Source of the DNA: Guyparkeria sp. WRN-7 | GTDB taxonomy: Bacteria > Pseudomonadota > Gammaproteobacteria > Halothiobacillales > Halothiobacillaceae | Direction: 5' to 3' | NCBI RefSeq assembly: GCF_001641825.1 | Contig: NZ_LRFH01000014.1 | Coordinates: forward strand, 1 to 64,000 | DNA: 64,000 nt | Shown: positions 1 through 7,156 of the stretch, one piece after another | How positions within the stretch are numbered: position 1 is the stretch's first letter | Layout: each line of letters opens with the position of its first letter | Program-made: the position numbers and the translations under genes | Notes under the pieces: model-generated | The model's input: the letters and a program-made list of their open reading frames with translations, nothing else | Databases searched by the model: none | Told to the model about the DNA's origin: nothing

Positions 1-26
1 CTTACGCTCGTCGTGTCACCTGTCAA
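1..26 (-). promoter_or_regulatory. Tandem rrn-type promoter 3 (-10 cut by window edge)
   Basis: On the minus strand: a consensus -35 TTGACA (21-26), 16-bp spacer, then TAAG at 1-4, where the -10 runs off the window. Upstream (27-52) there are A4 and A6 tracts like an UP element. Spacing and -10 start match promoter 1. Its target, probably a 16S rRNA gene as in pseudomonads where tyrZ precedes an rrn operon, lies outside the window. Confidence 0.65.
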
Positions 27-89
27 GACCTGTTTTCGATCTTTTTTGGTGACTCCCGGTGCGGCGTTTTGCCGTCGGGAGGAGCGAGC

Positions 90-117
90 ATTCTACGCTC
101 GCTGCAGCGTCCGTCAA
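90..117 (-). promoter_or_regulatory. Tandem rrn-type promoter 2 with A-rich upstream element
   Basis: On the minus strand: -35 TTGACG (112-117), 16-bp spacer, -10 TAGAAT (90-95) and a GC-rich discriminator GCTCGCTCC. Immediately upstream (118-140) two A5 tracts look like an UP element. The discriminator resembles that of promoter 1, as expected for stringently controlled stable-RNA promoters. Confidence 0.75.
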
Positions 118-190
118 GTGCTTTTTAATGCCTTTTTGGAGCTGCCCTCCGGGCGATGGCGCTTGGCCTGTGCCCCGTGAGGAGGAGCGC

Positions 191-218
191 ATCTTACGCG
201 CTTTGGCGGGGGCGTCAA
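191..218 (-). promoter_or_regulatory. Tandem rrn-type promoter 1 (upstream-most)
   Basis: Read on the minus strand there is a -35 TTGACG (213-218), a 16-bp spacer and a -10 TAAGAT (191-196), followed by a GC-rich discriminator. The TGA inside the -35 is the stop codon of tyrS (215-217). It is the first of three similarly built promoters that point off the left edge of the window. Confidence 0.75.
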
Positions 219-1411
219 CCCCCCGCGACGATGATTTTTGCCAGGCGCCGCTTACCCACCTGAACGACCGACTCGCCCGCCGGCAGGATCAACCCCCGAT
301 CGTCGACCCGCTCACCGTCGAGCTTCACCGCACCGGCCTTGATATGCCGAAAACCCTCGGAGTTCGACTGGATCAGCCCGGCCCGGTTGAGTGCCTCGAC
401 GATCGCCACCCCTTCCTCGAGCTGCACCTCGGGCATGTCGTCCGGCAGCTGCTTTTTCTGGAAGCGGGCGACGAAGGCATCGCGCGCCTTCTCGCCCGCG
501 CCCTTGCCGTGGAACCGGTCAACCAGCTCCACCCCAAGCTCGAACTTGATGTCGCGCGGGTTGCGCCCGGCGTCCATTGCCTCGCGCAGGCGCGCGATCT
601 CTTCTAAGGGGCGGAACGACAGCAACTCGAAGTAGCGCCACATCAGATCATCGGAAATGGACATGAGCTTGCCGAACTGCTCGTCGGCCGGCTCCTCGAT
701 GCCGATGTAGTTGTTGAGCGACTTCGACATCTTGTTGATGCCGTCGAGGCCCTCAAGGATCGGCACGGTCATGACGACCTGCGGCTTCTGGCCGTACTGC
801 TTCTGCAGTTCGCGCCCGACCAGGAGATTGAACTTCTGATCGGTGCCGCCGAGCTCGACATCGGCCTCGAGCTCGACCGAGTCGAACCCCTGGATCAGCG
901 GATAGAGGAATTCGTGCACCGCGATCGACCGGTTCTCGCTGTAACGCTTGTGAAAGTCATCGCGCTCGAGCATGCGGGCGACCGTATAACGACTCGCCAA
1001 CTGGATCAGGTCGGCGGCACTCTTCTTCCCCATCCAGTCGGAGTTGAAGACGATGCGCGTCTTGTCGGGATCGAGAATGCGGAAGATCTGGCGCTCGTAG
1101 GTGCGCGCGTTCTCCTTCACAGCCTCCGGAGTGAGCGTGGGGCGGGTGGCATTCTTGCCGGTGGGATCACCGATCATGCCGGTGAAGTCACCGATCAGAA
1201 AGATGACCTCGTGACCGCGCTCCTGGAACTGGCGCAGCTTGTTGATCAACACCGTGTGCCCCAGATGGAGATCCGGCGCGGTCGGGTCAAAACCGGCCTT
1301 GATCCGCAGCGGCCGCCCTTCGGCCAGCCGCTCGACCAGCTCCTCGCGGACCAGCACCTCGTCGGTTCCCCGACACAACTCCGCCAGCATCTGCGCTTGC
1401 TCCTGAGACAC
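215..1411 (-). CDS. tyrS: Tyrosyl-tRNA synthetase
   Basis: This cytoplasmic class I aminoacyl-tRNA synthetase charges tRNA-Tyr. The 398-residue protein has the ATP-binding HLGH at residues 49-52 (HIGH motif), KMSKS at 227-231, and an S4-like RNA-binding C-terminus (roughly 335-398). It belongs to the longer TyrS/TyrZ type common in pseudomonads. The start is GTG, with a GGAAGG Shine-Dalgarno sequence 7-8 bases upstream. It diverges from the M23 peptidase gene. Its stop codon sits inside the -35 of the first of three tandem promoters that read leftward, so tyrS transcripts probably run into the same downstream, likely rRNA, operon. Confidence 0.97.
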   Translation of the reverse strand: MSQEQAQMLAELCRGTDEVLVREELVERLAEGRPLRIKAGFDPTAPDLHLGHTVLINKLRQFQERGHEVIFLIGDFTGMIGDPTGKNATRPTLTPEAVKENARTYERQIFRILDPDKTRIVFNSDWMGKKSAADLIQLASRYTVARMLERDDFHKRYSENRSIAVHEFLYPLIQGFDSVELEADVELGGTDQKFNLLVGRELQKQYGQKPQVVMTVPILEGLDGINKMSKSLNNYIGIEEPADEQFGKLMSISDDLMWRYFELLSFRPLEEIARLREAMDAGRNPRDIKFELGVELVDRFHGKGAGEKARDAFVARFQKKQLPDDMPEVQLEEGVAIVEALNRAGLIQSNSEGFRHIKAGAVKLDGERVDDRGLILPAGESVVQVGKRRLAKIIVAGG

Positions 1412-1434
1412 GATTCACCCTTCCAAGAATTACG

Positions 1435-1469
1435 TTGAATGGCTGCTGAAAGCCGGTTATGTTACCGGT
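1435..1469 (+). promoter_or_regulatory. Promoter with overlapping palindrome, upstream of the M23 peptidase gene
   Basis: A sigma-70-like promoter reads TTGAAT (1435-1440), 17-bp spacer, TATGTT (1458-1463). The -10 is enclosed by the inverted repeat CCGGT-N6-ACCGG (1453-1468), which could be an operator. A start site near 1470 lies downstream of the ATG at 1439, which supports the ATG at 1505 as the true start of the peptidase. Confidence 0.5.
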
Positions 1470-1504
1470 TTTACGCGATATTTTTCTGCCAGGTTTATAC
1501 ATCC

Positions 1505-3079
1505 ATGCAACAGCGCCCTCTTTTCAACCGCAAGCGCCGGCCGACGCGCCTGATTCGGCGCACGCTTCTGGTCGGTCTCGGCACTTTCGCCCTGACCGCC
1601 GCCATCTGGCAGATCCTCCCCGAGGACGAGACGAACGCCGTTCAGACCAGACAGGGCAGCGCCGCCGGCAACGAGATCCCGCTGACGCTCGAGGCGATCG
1701 ATGCCCCCCCCAGCCACGCAAGCCAATCGGCGACCGGCTCCAGCACCGCGGCCAAAGCGGGCAACGCGCCGAAACAACCGGCATCCGCCCAGACCGTGAG
1801 CCTGGAAAGCCGCCCCAACTTCGACATCCCGGGCAAGAAGGAGGCGCTCGAGGCGATCGAGCAGCCCGAAAAGAACACCGCGGCCATCGATGCGCCGAGC
1901 GCCGACGCCGCGATGCCGGAAGCAGATCCGATCGAGGAGCACACGGTCACCGTCCACTCCGGCGACACGCTCTCGACCATCTTCGAGAAGGCCGGGCTGG
2001 GCTACAGCGACGTACTGCGAGTACTGGACCTGGGTGACGATGCCAAGCGCCTCGAGCGCCTGCGTCCGGGCGAGACGCTCGTCCTGATGACCGACGAGGC
2101 AGACGAGTTCGCCGGGCTGAAATACGAGCTGGATGCCGAGAGCGAGCTCAACATCTTCCGTGACGACGCCGACAGCCTGGTCGCGAAGATCGACGCCCTG
2201 CCCAGCGAGAAACGACTGGTCTCGGCCGGAGGCACCATTCGCGGCTCGCTGTACCAGTCGGCGATTGCCACCGGCGTTCCGCCGGCCCAGGTGATGCAGC
2301 TCGCCGAGGTGTTCGGCTGGAAGGTCGACTTCCTGCGTGACGTCCGTGACGGCGACCAGTTCCGCCTGATCTACGAGGTGCGCGAGCGCGAGGGCGAACG
2401 GCTGGGCACCGGCCAAATCGTCGCCGCCGAGTACGTCAACCGCGGCGAGCGTTTCAAGGCGGTCCGCTACACCTCACCCGATGGCACCACCGGCTATTAC
2501 GAGCCGGACGGCAGTAGTCTGGAGCGCGGGTTCCTGCGCTACCCGGTCGAGTTCTCGCGCATCAGCTCGAGCTTCAATCCCAAGCGGCTGCACCCGATTC
2601 ACAACACGGTCCGCCCGCACAACGGCGTCGACCTGGCCGCGCCGACCGGCACCCCGATCAAGTCCGCCGCCACGGGTCGGGTCACCTTCGTCGGCTGGAA
2701 GCACGGCTACGGCAAGGTGGTCCAGGTTCGTCACGACAGCAAGAACGAAACGCTCTACGCCCACCTGTCGGGCTTCAAGGCCAACCTCAAGCGCGGCGTA
2801 AAGGTCGAAAAAGGCGCGACCATCGGCTACGTCGGCATGACCGGCGCGGCGACCGGCCCGCACCTGCACTACGAATTCCGCGTCCACGGCAAGCCACTCA
2901 ACCCGCTTAAGGTCGAACTGCCGGAAGCCAAGCCGATCGCCTCCGCGAACCGTCAGGATTTCCTCAAGCAGACGCGCGATCCGCTCGATCAGCTTGCCCG
3001 CATCCAGATCGACGTCGAGGGTGAGCAGCCGGTCCACCTCGCGAGCAACGAGCGCACCGCCGACTCGAGTGGCGACTGA
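1505..3079 (+). CDS. mepM: M23-family murein DD-endopeptidase, membrane-anchored
   Basis: Probable zinc endopeptidase that cleaves peptidoglycan cross-links in the periplasm. The 524-residue product has a basic N-terminus and one membrane segment (about 20-36). It then has a Pro/Ala-rich linker, a LysM/OapA-like murein-binding region (about 146-195), a beta-rich middle domain, and an M23 domain (about 365-470). HNGVD supplies H372 and D376; H420 and the HLH at 453-455 complete the LytM metal and catalytic set. A start at 1439 is possible in frame but lies upstream of the apparent promoter. The stop overlaps the probable GTG start of anmK, the same pairing as next to tyrZ in pseudomonads. The symbol is by architecture; paralogues exist in most gammaproteobacteria. 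Confidence 0.88.
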   Translation: MQQRPLFNRKRRPTRLIRRTLLVGLGTFALTAAIWQILPEDETNAVQTRQGSAAGNEIPLTLEAIDAPPSHASQSATGSSTAAKAGNAPKQPASAQTVSLESRPNFDIPGKKEALEAIEQPEKNTAAIDAPSADAAMPEADPIEEHTVTVHSGDTLSTIFEKAGLGYSDVLRVLDLGDDAKRLERLRPGETLVLMTDEADEFAGLKYELDAESELNIFRDDADSLVAKIDALPSEKRLVSAGGTIRGSLYQSAIATGVPPAQVMQLAEVFGWKVDFLRDVRDGDQFRLIYEVREREGERLGTGQIVAAEYVNRGERFKAVRYTSPDGTTGYYEPDGSSLERGFLRYPVEFSRISSSFNPKRLHPIHNTVRPHNGVDLAAPTGTPIKSAATGRVTFVGWKHGYGKVVQVRHDSKNETLYAHLSGFKANLKRGVKVEKGATIGYVGMTGAATGPHLHYEFRVHGKPLNPLKVELPEAKPIASANRQDFLKQTRDPLDQLARIQIDVEGEQPVHLASNERTADSSGD

Positions 3080-4229
3080 TTCGCGCGCGACCAGCCCCGA
3101 GCTTTACATCGGGGCGATGACCGGGACGAGCATTGACGGGCTCGACCTCTGCCTCTGCGACTTCGCGTCCAGCCCGCGACTGGTGGCCCATCACCAGCAA
3201 CCGCTGGACGAGCCGCTCGCCACCACCCTGCGACAGCTCGCCCGCGGCGACACGGCCGGGCCACAACCCGCCCCTGCCCATGACGCGATCGATCGGCTCG
3301 GCATCGCCGACCGGCAGCTCGCCGAAGCCGTGGCGGCCGGCGTGGAGCAACTGCTTGCGGCGGCCGGCGTGGCGGCAGCTGACGTACATGCCATCGGCTC
3401 ACACGGACAGACCGTCCGCCACCGCCCGAACTGGGGCGCGGCGACCTTCACCCTGCAACTGGGCGACCCCAGCCGCATCGCCGAACTGACCGGCATCACG
3501 GTGGCTGCCGACTTCCGTCGCCGCGACATCGCCGCCGGCGGCCAGGGCGCACCACTCGCCCCGCCGGCCCACGCCGCGCTGTTCCCACCAGACGATGCCG
3601 GCCGGATCGTGATCAACCTCGGCGGCATCGCCAATGCCTCGATCCTGCAGGCCGGTGCCGAACCGCTCGGCTTCGACACCGGGCCGGCCAATACCCTGAT
3701 GGATGCCTGGCACGCCCACCACCGACACGAACCCTTCGATCGCGACGGACGCTGGGCCGCCAGCGGGCGGGTCAACCTGTCGCTGCTCGAGGCACTGCTT
3801 GACGACCCGTTCTTCGCCGCCGACGCACCGAAGTCGACCGGGCCGGAGCACTTTCACCTCGACTGGCTCCGCACACGCGGCGGCCCGCAACTGAACGTGC
3901 TGCCGCCCGAGGACGTCCAGGCAACCCTGCTGGAACTGACGGTCGAAAGCATCGCCGGCGCCATCGCGCCGTGGCTGGAAGATCGACCGGAGATGCCGGT
4001 CACCCTCTGCGGCGGTGGCGCCTACAACCAGCAGCTGGTCGCGCGGCTGCGCGAGCGGCTGGGGACGTCGGTGGACAGCAGCGCGGCACTGGGGATCGCG
4101 CCGGAATGCGTCGAGGGTGCCGCCTTCGCCTGGCTGGCGCGGCAGCTGCTCAGTGGCAAGCCCGGCAACGCGCCGGCGGTGACCGGCGCGGCCGGGCCGC
4201 GGGTACTGGGTGGGATCTACCCCGCCTGA
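3069..4229 (+). CDS. anmK: Anhydro-N-acetylmuramic acid kinase
   Basis: Phosphorylates and opens 1,6-anhydro-MurNAc from murein turnover to give MurNAc-6-phosphate. The protein opens with YIGAMTGTSIDGLD, the ATP-binding signature of the AnmK family. IGSHGQT, the glycine-rich NLGGIANAS segment and GFDTGPANTLMDAW follow, all expected in this sugar-kinase fold. The frame is open from 2994, but that stretch lies in the preceding peptidase gene and is Ser/Arg/Thr-rich without family similarity. A GTG at 3069, overlapping the peptidase stop by 11 bases, gives 386 residues, close to the usual 360-390. Tight overlap implies translational coupling of a murein hydrolase with a murein-recycling kinase. 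Confidence 0.92.
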   Translation: MATDSRATSPELYIGAMTGTSIDGLDLCLCDFASSPRLVAHHQQPLDEPLATTLRQLARGDTAGPQPAPAHDAIDRLGIADRQLAEAVAAGVEQLLAAAGVAAADVHAIGSHGQTVRHRPNWGAATFTLQLGDPSRIAELTGITVAADFRRRDIAAGGQGAPLAPPAHAALFPPDDAGRIVINLGGIANASILQAGAEPLGFDTGPANTLMDAWHAHHRHEPFDRDGRWAASGRVNLSLLEALLDDPFFAADAPKSTGPEHFHLDWLRTRGGPQLNVLPPEDVQATLLELTVESIAGAIAPWLEDRPEMPVTLCGGGAYNQQLVARLRERLGTSVDSSAALGIAPECVEGAAFAWLARQLLSGKPGNAPAVTGAAGPRVLGGIYPA

Positions 4230-4244
4230 CGGCGGGAGGGCCGA

Positions 4245-5399
4245 TCAGCGAGCGCCGATCGAGCGGTATTCACGCGGGCTTTCGCCGACGTAAACCTGGG
4301 TGGGGCGGTAGATGCGGTTGTTCGCGATCTGCTCCTTCCAGTGCGCCAGCCAGCCGGCCGTGCGCGAGATGGCAAAGATCGGCGTGAACTGGTCGCGGGG
4401 GATGCCGAGCTCCGCGTAGAGCAGCCCCGAGTAGAAATCGACGTTCGGGTAGACGCCCTTGCCGGAAAGCCGCTCGGCCGCCTGCGTCTCGAGCTCGCGG
4501 GCAATCTCGTACAACGGCGAGAGCTGGCCGCCGCGGTGCTCGCGCAGCTGCTCGAGCAGCCCCTGCAGGATGTCCGCGCGCGGGTCCTTGACCTTGTACT
4601 CGCGGTGACCGAAGCCCCAGATCACTTCCTTGTTGGCAAGCTTGGCTTCCAGCCACGGCTCGACGTTCTCCACCGAGCCGATCTCGTCGAGCATGTTGAG
4701 CACCCGCTGGTTGGCGCCACCGTGCAGCGGGCCGGCCAGGGTGCCGATCGCCGAGGCCACCACCAGGTTGGGCGGCGCGAGGGTCGAGCCGCAGACGAGC
4801 GAGGCGAACGTCGAGGCGTTCAGCGTGTGCTCGGCATGCAGGATCAGGCAGGCGTCCATGATGCGCGCCTCGATCGGGTCCGGCTCGCGCTCGGTCATCA
4901 TGTAGAGGAAGTTCTCCGCGTAGGAGAGATCCGCGCGCGGCTGGACCGGGTCGTCACCCTTGCGGATGTGCTCCCACATCGCCACCAGCGTCGACATGCT
5001 GGCGAGGATCTTGATGATCATCTGCTCGACGAACTCGCTGTCGGCGTTGACGCCGTTCGCCGTCATGCGCTCCTGACCCGGGTAGAACATGCCCAGGCTC
5101 GCCACGCAGGTCTGCAGGGCCTCCATCGGATGCCCGTCGATGGGCAGGAACTTCATGATGTCGCGGACGTTGTACTTCACGCGACGGTTGCGGCGCAGCT
5201 CGGCATCGAACTCCGCCAGCTCGAGCGCTGTCGGCAGGTCGCCGTGAATCAGCACCCACGCGGTTTCCTCGAACGTGCTCTGGCGGGCCAGATCCACGAT
5301 GCGGTAGCCACGATAGGTCAGGAGACCGGCCTGACCGTCCAGATATGAAATGGCAGACTGCGCCGCCGGCACACCCTGCAAACCCGGTACGAAATCCAT
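4245..5399 (-). CDS. gltA: Citrate synthase (short, Bacillus-type family)
   Basis: Condenses acetyl-CoA and oxaloacetate to enter the TCA cycle. The 384-residue form is shorter than the hexameric E. coli GltA (427). It has the family blocks HAEHTLNASTF, GPLHGGANQ and WGFGHREYKVKDPR, which carry the catalytic histidines. The ATG at 5399 has an AAGG eight bases upstream. The in-frame ATG at 5462 lies before a hairpin that follows erpA and is less likely. Short synthases grade into 2-methylcitrate synthases (PrpC). No prpB, prpD or acnD is nearby, so citrate synthase is preferred, but substrate range cannot be settled from sequence. It sits between anmK and erpA, which are close neighbours in pseudomonads. 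Confidence 0.9.
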   Translation of the reverse strand: MDFVPGLQGVPAAQSAISYLDGQAGLLTYRGYRIVDLARQSTFEETAWVLIHGDLPTALELAEFDAELRRNRRVKYNVRDIMKFLPIDGHPMEALQTCVASLGMFYPGQERMTANGVNADSEFVEQMIIKILASMSTLVAMWEHIRKGDDPVQPRADLSYAENFLYMMTEREPDPIEARIMDACLILHAEHTLNASTFASLVCGSTLAPPNLVVASAIGTLAGPLHGGANQRVLNMLDEIGSVENVEPWLEAKLANKEVIWGFGHREYKVKDPRADILQGLLEQLREHRGGQLSPLYEIARELETQAAERLSGKGVYPNVDFYSGLLYAELGIPRDQFTPIFAISRTAGWLAHWKEQIANNRIYRPTQVYVGESPREYRSIGAR

Positions 5400-5424
5400 C
5401 GACAACGCCTTGTTAAAACCCTGG

Positions 5425-5453
5425 AAACGCAAGACGCGGGCACTGCCCGCGTC
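5425..5453 (-). terminator. Hairpin between erpA and the citrate synthase gene
   Basis: On the minus strand an 8-bp GC-rich stem (GACGCGGG/CCCGCGTC, 5-nt loop, arms 5433-5440 and 5446-5453) follows the erpA stop by about 15 bases. Only an interrupted T-tract (TTGCGTTT) comes after it. It may be a weak terminator or attenuator that lowers read-through into gltA. Confidence 0.5.
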
Positions 5454-5468
5454 CTGACCCAAACGGAA

Positions 5469-5843
5469 TCAGATCGAGAACGACGAACCGCAGCCGCAGG
5501 TGGTCGCGGCATTGGGGTTGCGGATCACGAACTGCGCGCCGGAGACGTCCTCCTTGTAGTCGATCTCCGCGCCCTCGAGATACTGGATGCTCATCGGATC
5601 GACCAGCAGGGTCACCCCGTTGCGCTCCACGGCCGTGTCGTCCGGCTGGGCCTCTTCCTCGAACATGAAGCCGTACTGAAAGCCCGAGCAGCCGCCGCCG
5701 GTGATGAACACGCGCAGCTTCAGACCGGGATTGCCTTCCTCCTCGATCAGAGACTGGACCTTGCGCGCCGCATTCTCGGTAAAGACCAGCGGCGTGGCGT
5801 CGGCGGCCGGTTCGGCCACCATGGTATCGGTTGCGTCAGCCAT
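5469..5843 (-). CDS. erpA: Iron-sulfur cluster insertion protein ErpA
   Basis: A-type carrier that delivers Fe-S clusters to apoproteins in the cytoplasm. The 124-residue protein has the three invariant cysteines of the HesB/IscA fold: C52 in GGGCSGF, and C116 and C118 in the C-terminal CGCGSSF. An ATG at 5843 preceded by the strong Shine-Dalgarno GAGGTGA is preferred over an upstream in-frame start that would add 22 residues lacking family similarity. Downstream of argC on the same strand; the erpA-argC neighbourhood is also found in pseudomonads. No isc or suf genes are in the window. Confidence 0.95.
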   Translation of the reverse strand: MADATDTMVAEPAADATPLVFTENAARKVQSLIEEEGNPGLKLRVFITGGGCSGFQYGFMFEEEAQPDDTAVERNGVTLLVDPMSIQYLEGAEIDYKEDVSGAQFVIRNPNAATTCGCGSSFSI

Positions 5844-5958
5844 CGCGTTCACCTCAATCGATTGCGCGCCCGGTCGGCCGGGACCACCCCGCTCGACCGG
5901 CAAACCCACAGTCTATCAGACCATTGGCCGATTCATGTCAGCCTGCCAGGGCCCTCGC

Positions 5959-6990
5959 TCAGGGCGAGAGCGCGACCAGGTCCAGCCCGGCCGTTTCCGG
6001 GCAGCCGAGCATCAGGTTCATGTTCTGCACCGCCTGCCCGGCCGCCCCCTTGACCAGGTTGTCGATCACGCTCGACACCACCAGCATCGGCCCATCCAGC
6101 GGGCGATGCACGGCCATCCGGCAGAGGTTGTTGCCGCGTACGCTGCGGGTCTCCGGGTGGCTGTTCGGCGGCATCACGTCGACGAACGGCTCCTCGGCGT
6201 AGTAACGCTCGTAGCGCTGCTGCAGGTCGTCCGGCTCGCCTGCCAGGGGCAGATAGACGGTCGATTCGATGCCACGCACCATCGGCACCAGGTGCGGCAC
6301 GAACGTCAGGCCGATCTCGCGCTCGGCCACCGCGGTCAGTGTCTGGCGGATCTCCGGCTGGTGGCGGTGACCGGCCGCGGCGTAGGTGCGCACGCTCTCG
6401 CCGGCCTCGGCCATCAGGGTGTGCACCGCCGCCGAACGGCCGGCACCGCTGGCGCCCGACTTGGTGTCGGCGACGATCCGGTCGTGCTCGACCCACTCGG
6501 CACCCATCACCGGCAGGATCGCCAGCGTGGTGGCGGTGACATGGCAGCCGGGATTCGCGACCAGCTGCGCCCCGCGGATCTCGTCGCGATAGAGCTCGGG
6601 CAACCCGTAGGCGGCCTGCGCGACCCAGTCGGGCGAGGCATGCTCCATGCCGTACCAGCGCGACCAGACATCCAGATCCTTGAGGCGGAAGTCGGCAGCC
6701 AGGTCGATCACCCGCACGCCCTGCTCGAGCAGCGCCGGCGCCTCGCGCATCGCGATGCCGTTGGGCGTGGCGAAGAACACCAGGTCGCAGGCCGCCAGAT
6801 CCGCCTGCCCCGGCTCGCTGAAGACCAGGTCGGTATGGCCGCGCAGGCTCGGGTAGAGGTCATCGACCCGACGCCCCGCCTCGCCGCGGGAGGTCATGGC
6901 CACCACCTCGACGTCCGGGTGATGGGCCAACAGGCGCATCAACTCGACCCCGGTGTAACCGGTGCCGCCGACGATTCCGATCTTCTTCAT
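5959..6990 (-). CDS. argC: N-acetyl-gamma-glutamyl-phosphate reductase
   Basis: NADPH-dependent reductase of the third step of arginine biosynthesis. The 343-residue protein starts with the Rossmann motif [17 protein letters not shown] and has the catalytic cysteine C149 in NPGCHVTA, with the conserved GLPEL segment before it. It is the first gene of a leftward set (argC, erpA, gltA) and diverges from the CLC transporter gene. The 166-bp region between them contains a GC-rich hairpin but no convincing promoter on either strand. Confidence 0.96.
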   Translation of the reverse strand: MKKIGIVGGTGYTGVELMRLLAHHPDVEVVAMTSRGEAGRRVDDLYPSLRGHTDLVFSEPGQADLAACDLVFFATPNGIAMREAPALLEQGVRVIDLAADFRLKDLDVWSRWYGMEHASPDWVAQAAYGLPELYRDEIRGAQLVANPGCHVTATTLAILPVMGAEWVEHDRIVADTKSGASGAGRSAAVHTLMAEAGESVRTYAAAGHRHQPEIRQTLTAVAEREIGLTFVPHLVPMVRGIESTVYLPLAGEPDDLQQRYERYYAEEPFVDVMPPNSHPETRSVRGNNLCRMAVHRPLDGPMLVVSSVIDNLVKGAAGQAVQNMNLMLGCPETAGLDLVALSP

Positions 6991-7156
6991 TGCTTTGCTC
7001 GACTCCTGGTACGTGAGACCTCGGGTCGGGCGCCGCCGAGCGGGCGGCGGCGTTCGAACCCGGCCGGTAATCGTGGCATATTAGCAGGCCCGTGCGGCGT
7101 GCCATTCGTCGCGACCGACCGTTCATCGCTCTTTCTTCCTTCGGGAGGCCCGGCCC

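Noticed and set aside
1439-1504. Upstream ATG for the M23 peptidase
   Set aside because: It lies before the -10 box and lacks a Shine-Dalgarno sequence; the ATG at 1505 gives a normal membrane anchor.
5397-5462. Longer citrate synthase starting at 5462
   Set aside because: The extra 21 codons cross a hairpin right after erpA, and the internal ATG has its own AAGG at good spacing.
7052-7060. tRNA T-loop-like GTTCGAACC between argC and the CLC gene
   Set aside because: No acceptor, D or anticodon arms can be built around it; the upstream sequence is a GC-rich hairpin.
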